Origin: Adineta vaga
Taxonomy: Eukaryota > Rotifera
Direction of reading: 5' to 3'
NCBI GenBank assembly: GCA_021613535.1
Contig: CP075493.1
Span: 12,462,001 to 12,526,000, forward strand
Length of the DNA: 64,000 nucleotides
The position numbers and the translations under genes were made by a program. This document shows, in pieces, positions 20,975-32,816 of the stretch (positions are counted from its first letter, which is position 1; every line of letters begins with the position of its first letter). The notes under the pieces were generated by a model. That model was not told the DNA's origin and ran no database searches. It worked only from the letters and a program-made list of their open reading frames with translations.

Positions 20975-23951
20975 GAACAATAAAAAAATGTGTGTTAGCG
21001 TAGATGCTCCCACTTTCTATCCTTCCTTTCCCATTACTGATGTAAAAGGGTCCGTGGTCCAACGAGTTATTGATTGGGGCTTTCCTAGGAGCTTGGTCAA
21101 CACTATATCAGAAATTCTAGAGGAATGGTATGGAAATAATACCTTACATGGAGTTTTCGAAATATGGGAGAAGAAGAAACAGAAATTTATAAGTCAAAAA
21201 AGCCCCCTCAACATCTTATTATACAATGTAGCAGGCTGGGGAAGTAGGTCACTGGAAACGGTGGAACTAATATGCAAAACTGACAGCGCTTTCTGCATCT
21301 TAACTGAAATAGGTGAGCTATGGAATAGTTTCGCAATTCCGAATTTTAACACATTCTACAAGGAAGGAACAAATGGCAAAGGAGGAGTCATGATAGCAGT
21401 AGGAAAACACCTAAAAGTGACTCGCATAGATATAGATATTGAAAACACAGTCATAGTGGATGTAGATGGACTATCCGAACCAATAAGAGTGGTAGCTATA
21501 TACTGGCCACAGAGTCAACAACGTAAATTAGAGGAAATATCACCATTCATAATAGAGAATACTATAGTAGCGGGAGATTTCAATGGCACAGTACAGGAAT
21601 GGTGTAGCCCAACAACAGATACAAGAGGCAAACTTCTACGAAGTTGGATCGAAGAAGTAAATCTGAGATTTATCCCTGGTACAAAGAACTCTTCAAAACG
21701 CTCGGACAGACATATAGACCTTATTTTTACGAATGTAATAGATGTTAAAGCCGAAACCTTGGAATTAGGGACAAGTGACCATTGGCCCTTAGTGATGACA
21801 AGTGAACACATCGGATTCCAAATAAATGGATACTTCCCGATCGTTAACTGGAAAGCCTTCGAAGTGATGTTACAATTGCTGCAGGAATTCTGGAGGAAGG
21901 AACTAGAAAAACAAGAGGTAGATGGATGGTACTCTATGTATACCAGATTCCTAGCTGCATTAAAGAATAGAGTAACAACTTGGAAAACGGTTGAGAAGTA
22001 CCGCCCGGCTCTACCACCACATATAATTGGAATGTTAAAAAATGTTAGACAAATTAGGAATAGATACTACAGACAACGAAAATGGTTCGGAGGAATAGGA
22101 AATGAAGAGGATAGAAGACTGCTGCGAATGTTAACTAGACAAACAAATATAGAAATAAACCGATATAAGACGGAAAATTGGAGTAAATTCCTATCATCAA
22201 TACAAGAAGCACACGACCTAAGAGGTAAAGCCTTCTGGTCACATCTAGCACGAATTTACAAACCAAAAACTACACCGATATTTAAATTAGCAAAGAATAA
22301 TAAAGTTATAGCTGATCAACAAGAGATAACTAAGGAATTATATGAGTATTACAGTGAATTAGGAAAGCCAGTGAATATTAAGAAACAAGACAAAAATGGA
22401 ATAGAAATCGAAGATGAATATAAACTCATCCAAAACATACTGGAAATAGACAAACAACTCACGATAGAACCGATATCACTAATAGAGCTCAAAAAAGAAG
22501 TGAAGAAATTAAAAAACAAAGAATCAGCAGGCTACGACCTTATATCCAATTGTATGATTAAAACACTACCACCGCAATACCTCCAATGTCTCGTTAACTG
22601 CTTCAATTCATGGTTAAAGGACTGTCGATACCCAGAAGTCTAGAAACTTGCAAGGATAGTTACGCTTAGTAAGCTAAACGCAGGCATCCATCAAGCAGAC
22701 CAGACGCGACCAATTTCATTGCTACCCACGCACTCTAAACTTTTCGAAAAAATAATTTTGAACAAAATCAGATATTGGGCAGAGACTAATCATTCAGTAC
22801 CTAGAGAACCATCTGGTTTCAGACCCGGTGGTTTGCTAAGTACACGTGTACTTTCAATATACCAGGAAATTAAAAACGAACTAGCAGCTAACATGCCATG
22901 TCTGGCGTTGTGTTTCGACTTCAAAAAAGCTTACGATGCTGTATGGCACACGGGAACAATAGTAAAATTAAATAGACTAGGAATGCCTAAGGAATTGTTG
23001 AAAATAGTATTATGCTGGCTAGAGAACAGGAAGGCGTACATCTCCCTGGGAAAGAAAGATTCCACAATATTCAGGTTGGACATAGGCCTTCCGCAAGGAA
23101 GTAGCCTTAGTCCATACCTGTTTATTGTATACCATAGCGATATCGTCCACTGTGCAGGAGCTCACCCAGTGCACGTATATGCCGATGACTTATGTATCAT
23201 AATCAGAGGACCGATAACGAAGAAGCTGCAAAACACGAACGACTATTTAGGAAAAGAAGGTACGGAAATCTGTAAGAAAGTTATGGAATACGCGGAAAAA
23301 TGGAAACAGCCGCTAAATGTTAGGAAAACAGTTGGGCAGGTATTCTACTCCCAACCTGTTTGCCCGGAAATTAAAGTCCTTATCGAGAACAAAGAATTAG
23401 AACTATTGAGGTCGTTCAAATACCTAGGGTTCACTTGGACAAGCAAGCTATCATTACAACCGACAATAGATAATTGCATAGGAAAAGCAGACAGAGCCAC
23501 AGCGAAAATGAAATGGTTGAAAAAGAATAAAATCGTCTCGCTCGAAGTCCTACGTAAATGTCTTTTCATATTTACCTTCCCGCATTTAGCGTGGATCTTT
23601 CCTCTTTACCCCTTCCTTCCACAAGGACAAAAAGAAGCTCTGAATAGGAAATTCAGAGTCGGAATTCGAATAGCACACAGATGCCCCTACATCGAAGCGA
23701 AGGATCTACATACTGTAACGAAAGAGGAAAGTTTAGAATTCTATGTGAAAATGTATATCAGGAAGCAAATAACCAACGCGAATAAAACCGACCTTAGTCT
23801 ATCCCCCTTCTTCGAAGATATATTCAAATGGGATTGGATGAAGAAAAAGAAGAATGACGGAGTCGGACACTTTTTCAGAACGAGAAGAGTGAAGAAGCAA
23901 TTGGAAAGACACGAGGTGCTGCTGATAAAGTGGATAGAATTCATAGAGTAA
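20967..23951 (+). pseudogene. LINE ORF2, APE endonuclease and reverse transcriptase, one in-frame stop
   Basis: ATG 20967 lies inside the last codons of ORF1. Endonuclease motifs are NVAGWG, the acidic TEIGEL, VAGDFNG, SDRHIDLIFT and SDHWPL, all present. RT motifs follow: FDFKKAYDAVWH (motif A), GLPQGSSLSPYLF (B), HVYADDLCII (C, YADD box) and SFKYLGF (D/E). A TAG at 22641-22643 lies between the endonuclease and RT, where related elements usually carry a Trp. The same frame is open on both sides, and this is the only lesion seen. The enzyme would nick the target and prime reverse transcription from it. As read, the full polyprotein cannot be made from this copy. Confidence 0.9.
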
Positions 23952-24179
23952 GAACGAACCCCAAGAACCGAAACTAAAAAGAATAAGGAAAGAAGACATA
24001 GCTCCCGGAAAAGAAACGACTTGGACCACGGACTTCTTAGCCTACCTCTCTCTCTTTCTCCTTTTTATACAACAAGCCTTGGTTATTGTGTACTTTACTC
24101 TCTTCTTCTCAATTTCGTCAATCATTATCCTTTGATTTGTAAGCACTCCCGAGTGTTACAATAAATAGCTAAAACACAC

Positions 24180-24192
24180 AACAGCAATTGCT
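24180..24192. repeat. Target-site duplication, right copy
   Basis: AACAGCAATTGCT, identical to 19007-19019. It marks the right edge of the LINE and continues in frame into the PLAC8 exon on the minus strand. Confidence 0.9.
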
Positions 24193-24378
24193 TTTATCAA
24201 TTTTTTCAGCATTCTCTCCAAATAAACATGGTCCACAATAATATCTATAGACACATATTTCAATATCATCAGCACATCCAAATAATGTTTCTATAAATTA
24301 ATGAAATTGAACAAAAATGCACGTATGATATGAAAAACATCGTGTATACTGACCATTCCATTCCTTATTTTCTGTCAT

Positions 24379-24877
24379 TGGACAAGTCTCAAACTTCTAA
24401 ATAAATCGTTTCTTTTTCTTCCTATGTGCAAAGTAAAGTAAAATGATCGGCTATATAACGTTATATATAGTTGAAGATCAAAACAAAACAATTGAAACAA
24501 TTCTCTTCCTTTTTCTTTACTTGGAAAGAAAAATAAAAACATCGAAATTGTATTACGAACGTAAAAAAATGATTTTAATTGCACGTTTTGTCAAAATGAT
24601 GAAATAAATGTTTGAATTCGACTAGACTTGGGCGAAATTCTGATATATTATAATTTTCAAAAACAGAAAAACACAGAATAGAACTGAATTAGTAGAAGTT
24701 TTTTATGTAAATAGTTCGAGAGAATATGGATAAGTGAACGGTTGATACTACAATCATGTTCTCAAGTTCGATGAATTGACAGGAACAATTAGAGAGGATT
24801 TATTTGCATGATAAAATGCTATTCATTCAAAAAAAGTATTATCAAATATTTATTGTCGTCAACATTATAAATACCAA
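24379..24877. other. Intergenic, no gene seen
   Basis: Upstream of PLAC8 (minus strand) and downstream of the broken lectin-like gene (minus strand). It should hold the PLAC8 promoter. No exon recognised. Confidence 0.45.
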
Positions 24878-25850
24878 TTAAGGCTGTATTGATACACTTG
24901 TTGTGATACTTATACTACCCCTTCCAGCCCATTTCGTCCAGAAGCTAACTGATAATTGTCGTCCAACTACAGTACTGTATGTCTGTTGCAGATAAGTCAT
25001 CGATGTTGCTCCATTATATATGTTATAAGTTCCACTATTTGGTGAATTTGCCTGAAGATAGCCGCCACAACCACTGCCACTCCAATATGGAGAACATGTT
25101 CTCTTTCGAAACCACCATTATACAACAGTTCTGTTGACGTTGTTGTATCTATAACAGATACGTCATCTAGATACGTAGATGCGGGGCTATTAATTACGTC
25201 AAATATTAATGTTTTACTTGTGCTCTGAGCTATATAAGATAATGTTACTTGAAAGTAACTACTTTGTGATGAACATGGATTATTCATGTACCATAATGTT
25301 GTAGGTTTAATAAAGAAAGAAAGAAATATATTCATAAAAGATTAAGCAATACAATTAATACGTTTTGATTCTATGTTTTATGTTTTCGATCTTCATTGTT
25401 AATTAATAGAATGAATATATTAACTCTATATGCTAATCTCACCTATTGTTGTCGTAGGTGAACCTATAAGTATAGAACAAATCAAGAGAATTCATCTACA
25501 GATTCTATCATCATATGCAATTCGTGTAAATACAAATTTGAAAGTACAAATATTGCTACAATATAGTTTTACTTACCAGCTGTTGTCGTTGTCGATGCAC
25601 GATTTATCATTGTAAAATAAATGGGTAAGAAAATTGCTAGTGTCAAGATGCACATTTCAACGAGACACGCTATAACGATCAGAAGTACAATATCTGCTCT
25701 TTTGCATCTATTTCAATGGAAAACTATGGAAATAAAAATCTTTTATCATTGAAAAATACAAACCTTCTTGCATCTTTAGTTTGAGACGATTGAGAATTTT
25801 TCTCAAGATCATCAAATAATCTCTCTATTTTTCTTGAACTCGATATACTT
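24878..25850 (-). pseudogene. Lectin-like single-pass membrane protein, paralogue of 14116-15647, frameshifted
   Basis: Minus-strand exons: an Arg/Ser/Gln-rich cytosolic piece (FDDLEKNSQSSQTKDARR, about 25830-25785), a membrane segment (ADIVLLIVIACLVEMCILTL) leading to a Thr-rich stalk (ASTTTTA, GSPTTTI on micro-exons), then the beta-rich domain (TLIFDVINSPASTYLDDVSV; STELLYNGGFE). At about 25098-25106 the frame shifts. The shifted frame continues the domain (CSPYWSGSGCGGYLQANSP ... FWTKWAGRGSISITTS) to TAA at 24878. The same order of cytosolic part, membrane segment, Thr stalk and domain is seen in the intact gene at 14 kb. An upstream exon with the start codon was not identified. Confidence 0.65.
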
Positions 25851-26430
25851 TAGTGTTCATTTCTCAAAAAGAACTGTCAATTTACTTTTCGCTCGACAAA
25901 TGAACTCTAAAAGTTATCTCGGCAGTACAACTTAAGATTAGATATGAACTTCCCTTTGCTTAAGGAAGATCTCTCGTCTTTTTTTCTGTTATATTTATGA
26001 AATGATAAGTATAATAACATGCTGAATTATAAATACTTTTAATCAATCTTACTCGACTTGACGGAGCTAATGATATCGATTGATCGGCATATTTATTACT
26101 TCATGTACTTGATTTCTATCTGGTAATATGAAACAATTTCTATTCTTCTGAATATACTGTCGTATATTTCTTATTTAGAACCCAACTTGATTCTTTTGAA
26201 ATGCATAACTTTTTGATTGGAGTGATGATTTATCTTTGACCTTTGATTTCTAATAAATATCAAATGAAACGTTTTCCTATCAAAAATATGTTGCACAATC
26301 TTCTACTTACGAACATGATAATAAATCGATAATAAAAAATATATATATATAACGTATTGCTGCGTTAATATTCATTCTGTCTTTTCTTTTCATCTTATGA
26401 AAGTTTTAGTCAATCTGAAAATCTGAACAG

Positions 26431-26702
26431 ATGATAGAAATAGAACCTAAGAAGAAAAATCTATCAAATATACTAGTTCATTTGAATCAATCATGGAATT
26501 TAATTAAAACTGGGTATCCTATTCTTACATGGATTACAATGGTAATTTTCGGTATTTGATAAGATCAAACGAGTTTTTCTTTTCATATTTTAGGGCTTTC
26601 ATCTGGAATGAATCGGTTCGACTATGCCCATTCTTGCAGCGAATATTCAAGTTATACAAATAGTGGTATGAGTACAGTACTCGCATCAAGAAGTGCTTAT
26701 TA
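26431..26702 (+). pseudogene. Truncated MFS transporter fragment
   Basis: Two exons match the beginning of the MFS gene at 41714 (exon 1 LNQSWNLIKTGYPILTWITM; intron; exon 2 GFHLE-stop-IGSTMPILAANIQV). Exon 2 has an in-frame TGA where the intact gene has a Leu codon, and similarity ends abruptly at SRSA near 26698. Only about 75 of 476 residues are represented. It is a dead partial duplicate. Confidence 0.8.
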
Positions 26703-26987
26703 AAATTTACACCTGATTATCAAAAAGGCGAAAATAGCAATTCAGAGTTAAAACAAAAGGTAGACACATCCTTGGAGAATGCATTCAATACGTCTACATC
26801 TACTTTTGAAGACAAACAAGCGCTGGTTGCTAAATTTCGTAGTAATTTGAAAAATGAGATTAAAGACGGTGAGTTTCATAAGAATTTGAGTGAAGCATTG
26901 AAAGATTTAGGGATAAAAAAAGAACAATTTGATAATGCAATAAAAAAAAGCTTTCACGAAGGCTATATGGAAAGCCATGATCTTTGA
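26703..26987 (+). CDS. Hypothetical small helical ORF
   Basis: Open frame from about 26691 to 26987 with hydrophilic, probably helical content (STFEDKQALVAKFRSNLKNE ... ALKDLGIKKEQFDNAIKKSF). No recognised family and no convincing start; ATG is absent, so it may be an internal exon or chance. It begins where the MFS fragment ends. Confidence 0.2.
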   Translation, partial: KFTPDYQKGENSNSELKQKVDTSLENAFNTSTSTFEDKQALVAKFRSNLKNEIKDGEFHKNLSEALKDLGIKKEQFDNAIKKSFHEGYMESHDL

Positions 26988-28499
26988 CCTGCAACCCTGC
27001 GACAGACATACGGCGCACGGACAATTCGTCGCAACTGTGTTATAATTGATTAACATTGAAAAGTTCTCTCTTATTAGTTGACATAGATACAAATGTAATT
27101 CAATTAATAAGAAAACTACACCATTACCAACAATCCTGTTAGTAATATCAACTGAAACCCAATATTCTGGTGCTATTTCGAACAAGAAAATATCAACTAA
27201 TTTGAAAACATGACGCAAAATATTCCCAAAGTACCAAAAAGTGAAACAGAATTTAAACTACGAAAAGAATTTGTTAGACAGATTTTAAAAGAAAAACATT
27301 ATTCTATCAGACAAAAAGTTCATTTTGTTCTAAATATTAATAGGTTTTTCAATGTCGTCTATTGAGTAGAGATTCAAGCAAACTTCAGCTCTACGAAAAT
27401 ATTTTGCAAATGAGCTGATGGTCTTTATCATATTTCATTTAGTTAATATTCATCTCTTCATTTTAAAATGTTTTTTTTTTGTGAATGAAAATTCGAAGTT
27501 TTTTTCTTCAAATCCAGATTAGTTCGCAACAATAATAGTTATATGTAAAATGAGTATTATCTCCAAATATAGATTTTTGATAGATCACGGTTTCAGCTAC
27601 TACTGCTGCTTTATAGTATACATAATGAATTATCAAGAACTTCTTTTCTTATTTATCAAGTCTTAGAGTTTCCTTATTTACACGGTCTTCAATGAAAGCC
27701 TAATCACAGAAGCTATTTTATTCAGGATTGTGAGGTTTTCTTGACTTAATGTTTGTTAAGTTTGTCTTGTGCGTTGGACTTCATCGATTTTTTGAAAAAA
27801 TTATATTGTTTATGTTTTACAAACATAATCACTTTCGCGAGTGGTTTAACTCTCTCCCTCTCTCTACCTGTATATTTTGTTAATCTTGTTACAATTAATT
27901 AATTCTGCGACGAATTGTCCGTCGACGAGACACACCAACGAATTTTTATTTTTTCTTCATTTGTTTTCGACACAATATCCTCCTTTCAGTGGACGGGAAA
28001 AGATCCTGAGAAAATTTCGAAAAAATAACATCATATTCGTGTTCTATGATCCCGATTACTCTTTGGTTGAGTTTTATTCTGATTACTGAAAAAACTCATT
28101 TTATGACCTTTGACCCTGATACAGACAGACACACCTGTGACAATCTAAACGATTGTACACATTCTCTCCTTTTCTCTTTTCATATGATGTGAGGTTCGTC
28201 CTTGACGCATACTTCTTTTCTTATACGGACATTTCGGATTGTACATGGTGTGTTGACACCTCATATCGTGTGGAGTATTTTTAACCTGTTCTAGATATAG
28301 AAACTCTATATACGCTTTAGCTTATCCCTATATTTGGATCGAGACTGTATCTTTCTGAGTCCTATATAAAGAACGAGGAAAGTACAGAATCGGTGCGATT
28401 TCTTACCAGAATAAAAAGGATTATATATATACATATTCTTACATTGTTCTGCATTACATCAGAAATCGTCTGAACACCAACTTTTTTTTCATATCGCCC
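26988..28499. other. Mostly non-coding spacer
   Basis: No gene is supported. A 51-codon ORF at 27210-27365 (MTQNIPKVPKSETEFKLRKE) has no recognised family. A 16-bp perfect inverted match (27018-27033 against 27906-27921) is noted under rejected items. Confidence 0.4.
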
Positions 28500-29335
28500 T
28501 TCTTTCAGCCGAGGGAATTAATTTAAGATAAACAGGTAGATGTGAAATACCACAAATGTTTCAATTTAATTTTAAAGATTTTAATAAGATTTTACTTTTA
28601 TTTTTATAATTCTCTAAATTATCTTCGATTTGATAAAAAATTTGCTGAATATATTCTTCAACATTTTCATCGGTAAAAACAGTTAAATCCATTTGGATTT
28701 TATATGAGCATTTATTTGAATATGAACGAGATGTTATTATATGGTGTGAAGTTTTTTATAATTTTTTAGATAAATCTTTAAGATGTTCAATAGTTTCATC
28801 ATATCCATCGAAAATTCAAATAGTTTTATTTAAATTGAAATATTTTTCTAATGATTCATTCATTTTATTTGATAAATTAAATTTATATATTTCTTTTTTT
28901 TGATAAGACCACGAAGAGAATTATTTTGTCCAGATAGATAACGATTTGTTATTAAACGATGTAATGGAATAGGAATAAGTAATTCATATTCTATAAAATA
29001 TTTTCTTGTTGTCTATCGATAAGCAACATGACGAGTAAATGTTGATTTACCAATTCCTCTTCGTTCAAAAATAAGTATTTGCTTATTTAAATTTTTAACA
29101 AAATTTAAAAATATTTTTAATATCGATTGTTGTTTTCCTTCCATAAATTTCTTCAAATGTATTTAAAATATTTTTCAGTTGATTTATATCTTGAAGTTGT
29201 TTTTCTTTTTCTTTTTGTTCTTTATTTGTTACAATTGATAAAGTAATATAACTTTTATATATTGATAGTGATGTTGATGGATTCTTTGATCGTTCGATAC
29301 GAATATTTTCCCGGATATTCTTGTTTTATCCATTC
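28500..29335 (-). pseudogene. NACHT NTPase remnant
   Basis: On the minus strand, pieces in slightly shifting frames read KQLQDINQLKNILNTFEEIY, then ILIFERRGIGKSTFTRHVAY (P-loop; the first Gly of GxxGxGKST is Glu), YFIEYELLIPIPLHRLI, IFDGYDET (Walker B), HHIITSRSYSNK (sensor), FTDENVEEYIQQIF and NICGISHLPVYLKLI (post-NACHT helices). Stops interrupt at positions expected to be Trp or Arg (after THVAYR-like and before IFDGYDET), and at least one frameshift occurs near 29260. NACHT domains oligomerise to signal in NLR-type immunity. This copy cannot be functional. Confidence 0.75.
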
Positions 29336-30305
29336 AAATAATTTATTCGATTCACTAAACTTATATATATATATATACATATATAGATGTCATTCAAGAC
29401 AATTCGAAGTTCACAATGTTTTCCCATCCATCGAAACAAGTTCATTCGATTCAAAATTTGATTCTGTATAGATCTGAATTAAATTTAGTGATATTAGCAT
29501 CACATCCATCAATATTGAAGGAGCAATTCTTGATGGGGACCTCTAGTTTCAGCATAAACCTCGTATTATTTCTAAAATGGGAGTCGGAACGATGAGCACA
29601 TGGGCATTTGAGCACACAAGAGTCTGAGTGAGGGTGAGGGCGAAAGTCGAGAAAAGGCAGCATCTATGTATTCCTTTATCCATTTTGATTCATATTTATT
29701 TTGTTCGGTTTTGATTTCCTCAATATTATGGATCTAAACGGTCGTGTGCTCGTCGTTTCCGCGCTTATCGTTCACGAACCTTCTAAAATAAAATAATATT
29801 CTTTCTTATGGTTCATCTTTTAAGAAAATCGAATTATTAAAGCTCAAGCATTTTATGAGACATGATCGTCTTTCAATAATTTTGCATGTGATCTTTTTTT
29901 TTTGGAAGCAAATCTATCGTATAGTGGCGCCCTCACTCGTGATATCTTTTATTTTTATATTAATAATATAAAATTAACTTAATGTATTTAGAATGAAATA
30001 TGTCTATTTCTGACTATATTCACATAGATAACGTAACAGAATGTTGAATAGTGACAATTTCATTGCTGCATTTTGATTGGTTTCTCCGGATGATATGAAC
30101 AGACGTTGCTCCTTGTTTCGCAGAATAAAGAAAAATTGAATAAAGTATTTCTGAAGAATATGAACAGAATTCTTTCTCAGTAACATATTGGTTTGTTTCC
30201 TTCTTTGATAACTTTTGAAATTTTCATTTATTTCTTCAGAAAAACTAATTGTTTGATAAAATTTATTCATTTTCTAGAGTAAAAAAAAGAATTTAATTAT
30301 TTCCA
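29336..30305. other. Intergenic, no gene supported
   Basis: An 88-codon minus ORF at 30004-30270 diverges from the kinase gene but has no recognised family and is not called. No repeat of note beyond an AT dinucleotide run near 29350-29385. Confidence 0.4.
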
Positions 30306-31881
30306 ATGTCTGAAAATCGTTCCACAACTAAGAGTCACGATTCATTTAATCAGAACGTTGTTAAAAAACGAATTCAAGATTTATATCCAGATGATCTTTC
30401 AGTACAAAATAATCCTTATTATATTCAATTATACAATCATGTAAAATCCTGGTTGTTCACAACGAATCTTTCTAATATCAATGAAAAAGATCTTCAATTA
30501 AATTTTCACCAAAATTGTATAAAGAAATGTGATCAACATATTAATAATAGATTGAAATATGCTGATGGTTTTAAAGGAACGATTTATAAAGCTGTATTTG
30601 GACGATTAATGCCTGATTTTTGTCTTGTTGATTATTATAATTCTCATGTGAAATCATCAACAAGTGGTTTAGATTTAGAATTTTTACCACTTCATATAGT
30701 TTCAGTTTTAGAATTAAAAATAAAATTGAAGGATTCAGATATTGGACAATTATTACATTATCTTCGTATTATATTAGATTATTCTCCATCATCACGTTCA
30801 TTCATCTTAGGTGCTATAACTGATTTTCATGACATACAATTTGCTGTAGTAACAAGATCAAATAATAATGATGAAATAGAATATGAAGCTTCAATAAGAA
30901 GTTCTCAAAATGAAGATGAACATTTATTACATTATTTAACAATGTTTCTTACAGCTGATTTATCAAAATTTGGTTATTATCGTGTAGAAGCATTACCTAA
31001 TAATATTCGTATTGATAATAAACTATTAGGTATTGGTGCAAATTCATTGGTTTTTAATTGTTATTTGATCAATGATCAATTAAATGAATATACTTTAAAA
31101 ATTAGTAATGAATCTGTTGATAAAGAAGTATCGATCTATGAAAAATTATATGTTGACAAATATAAAATCATTCAAGTTCATCAATATGCTTTTTTATTTC
31201 TTCATCCACCTGGTCAAATTCTATCCGAAGAAAATTTATTCAACAATATTCACGTGATATGGAAACAAATAAAAAAAGCACATACAAATAATCTTTTACA
31301 TCGTGATATTCGAAGATCAAATATTATCGAAATTTTTAATAATCAAACAAAAAGGTAAGACAAACAAGATTTCATTAATTTGGGTTTTTTTTCTTTTTAA
31401 ACATAGTAATGAAATTTTATTGATTGATTGGCATAGTGCAATTGAAATTGGCTCAAATGTTAAATATAGTGGAACATTATCTACTGCATCGAATTTTATT
31501 CTTGATAAATTATCAAAAAATTCAAATGAGACTATTCAATCTCTTCCAATCGATGATATTATTTCACTGATGAAAATGATTTTATTGGAAATTATTCCAA
31601 AAGGTTTTAAAAAGAATATTTTATCAGAAGTTCGACAACATTCATATACAGGAATTCGTTGTATTTACGATGAAATGAATGATTATTTTAAAAATAAACA
31701 ATTTATTACATTACAAATAATTAATTTATTAGAAAAACATCGTGAAAGTTTACCTAAAGAAAGATTGAATTATTTTATTGATAAATGTGTTGAAAAATAT
31801 CAATGTTTATTAGAATTAGAAAATCAACAAATAGATGTGAACTATTTCCATGATTTAATAAAAGAAATATTTCCATCTTGA
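30306..31881 (+). CDS. PD-(D/E)XK nuclease-like domain fused to protein kinase-like domain
   Basis: Exons 30306-31354 and 31407-31881 (52-nt intron) give 507 residues. Residues ~60-190 carry a restriction-fold signature: P103-D104, E136-L-K138 in VSVLELKIK, and Q148xxxY152 after it. Residues ~238-400 are kinase-like: Gly loop GIGANSLVF (242-250), YTLKIS with K265, a candidate alpha-C Glu at 274, HRDIRRSNI (332-340, catalytic Asp and Asn kept), and IDWH (357) in place of DFG. A C-terminal helical tail follows. REase-kinase pairs are known in Crinkler-type effector C-termini and related conflict systems, so this may be a horizontally acquired effector or defence protein. No signal peptide; probably nuclear or cytosolic. 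No lesion seen. Confidence 0.72.
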
Positions 31882-32816
31882 TTATTTCTTGGTTATACTG
31901 TAAGAATCAATCTTTGAACTTAATGATCAAAATTAATTTGAATTCTTCTCAATCGAATTTATTTATTTCAATTGACTCGAACATATTTATCATTGAAAGA
32001 GGAAAACTATTTGTTAATATCTCAATTTTCAAACAATTCAACTGACAACGATTAAATTCTCAATGATTTCCAATAAGAAATCAATTTTCTTTGTATTCTT
32101 TCCTCGAACTATTGAAAATCTTATTTTCTTTTTCATTTATATCCGAAATAAACTCTATTGTTGTTGTTGTTTTTTATCCTACTTTCATACCTTACTGTCG
32201 ATTTAGTTCTAAGTTTTCTTTATGATTCTCTATATATTTCTATAAAAAGTTAAGGAAAATCTATATGTTCTTGATCATCTTACATTGATATACAAGAATC
32301 TATATTAGTAGAATATTATGTTTTGAAATTATTTCGAGGAAGATATTCTTTCAATCATGATGTGAAGGAATTTCTTAATTTAATCGACATATGGAATGAT
32401 GATGCTCGTTTTACAACAATGATTATATCTCTATAAATCTTTTATAAATTTATTAATATCTTTTCTATTCCGACAATTCACATATGTTCTTCTATATTAA
32501 AGAGACTATCGAAAAATAAACCTCCACATTGTTATTCGACTAGAATTCTTATGCAAGGAAAAATTCAAGGATGTATTCAAACGCGTTTAATGGAAAATGC
32601 CGAGCAAAGTAAGAGAAAACTTCCATATATGCATATTTTCTTTTCCACATTCTCCACCAAACCTTATTCAAAATTTTCATCATAAATTATGACTGTTTTT
32701 TTTTCAACATAGTTAAATATTATTATTCGCATTCACTCATACTTTCTAAATTGTCTGTTGGCATAAACACACATCGTTATTCTTATCTTTCTTCTCTTCT
32801 TCCAACATTCACGCTG
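31882..32816. other. Spacer with possible decayed exon
   Basis: A frame at about 32300-32620 reads ESILVEYYVLKLFRGRYSFN, then one stop, then LKRLSKNKPPHCYSTRILMQ. It may be an old exon of an unidentified gene; no family recognised. The rest looks non-coding. Confidence 0.3.

Larger units (their letters stand above)
19020..24179 (+). mobile_element. APE-type non-LTR retrotransposon (LINE), near full length
   Basis: A 5,160-bp element with a short 5' UTR (19020-19153), ORF1 (RRM-like plus CCHC knuckles), ORF2 (APE endonuclease plus reverse transcriptase) and a 228-bp 3' UTR ending ATAAATAGCTAAAACACAC instead of a pure poly(A) tail. A perfect 13-bp target duplication flanks it, and it sits antisense within a PLAC8 exon. 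No RNase H domain is seen after the RT. ORF1 zinc knuckles plus APE place it in the broad Jockey/I/R1/CR1 assemblage; the clade was not determined. Intact duplication and a single interrupting stop point to a young insertion. Confidence 0.93.
18683..24378 (-). pseudogene. PLAC8-family gene, interrupted by a LINE in its central exon
   Basis: Minus-strand exons: 24378-24354 (MTENKEWN), 24290-24180 continuing at 19006-18821, and 18771-18683. If the inserted element and one copy of the 13-bp duplication are ignored, the central exon is 297 nt, phases match at both introns, and the total is 411 nt (136 residues) with no stop. Hallmarks are CVYRYYCGPCLFGENAEKI, CWFPHYFKRRTLRRKYGL and CPATCFCAPCAICQEARFL, the Cys-rich PLAC8/cornifelin motif. 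PLAC8 proteins are small Cys-rich membrane-associated proteins linked to ion transport and organ-size control. Both halves are undegraded, so disruption is recent. In this copy the product cannot be made normally. Confidence 0.9.

Noticed and set aside
27018-27921. 16-bp perfect inverted match (27018-27033 and 27906-27921) as transposon ends
   Set aside because: Flanks show only weak further similarity, no target duplication is seen, and one such match is near chance expectation for 64 kb.
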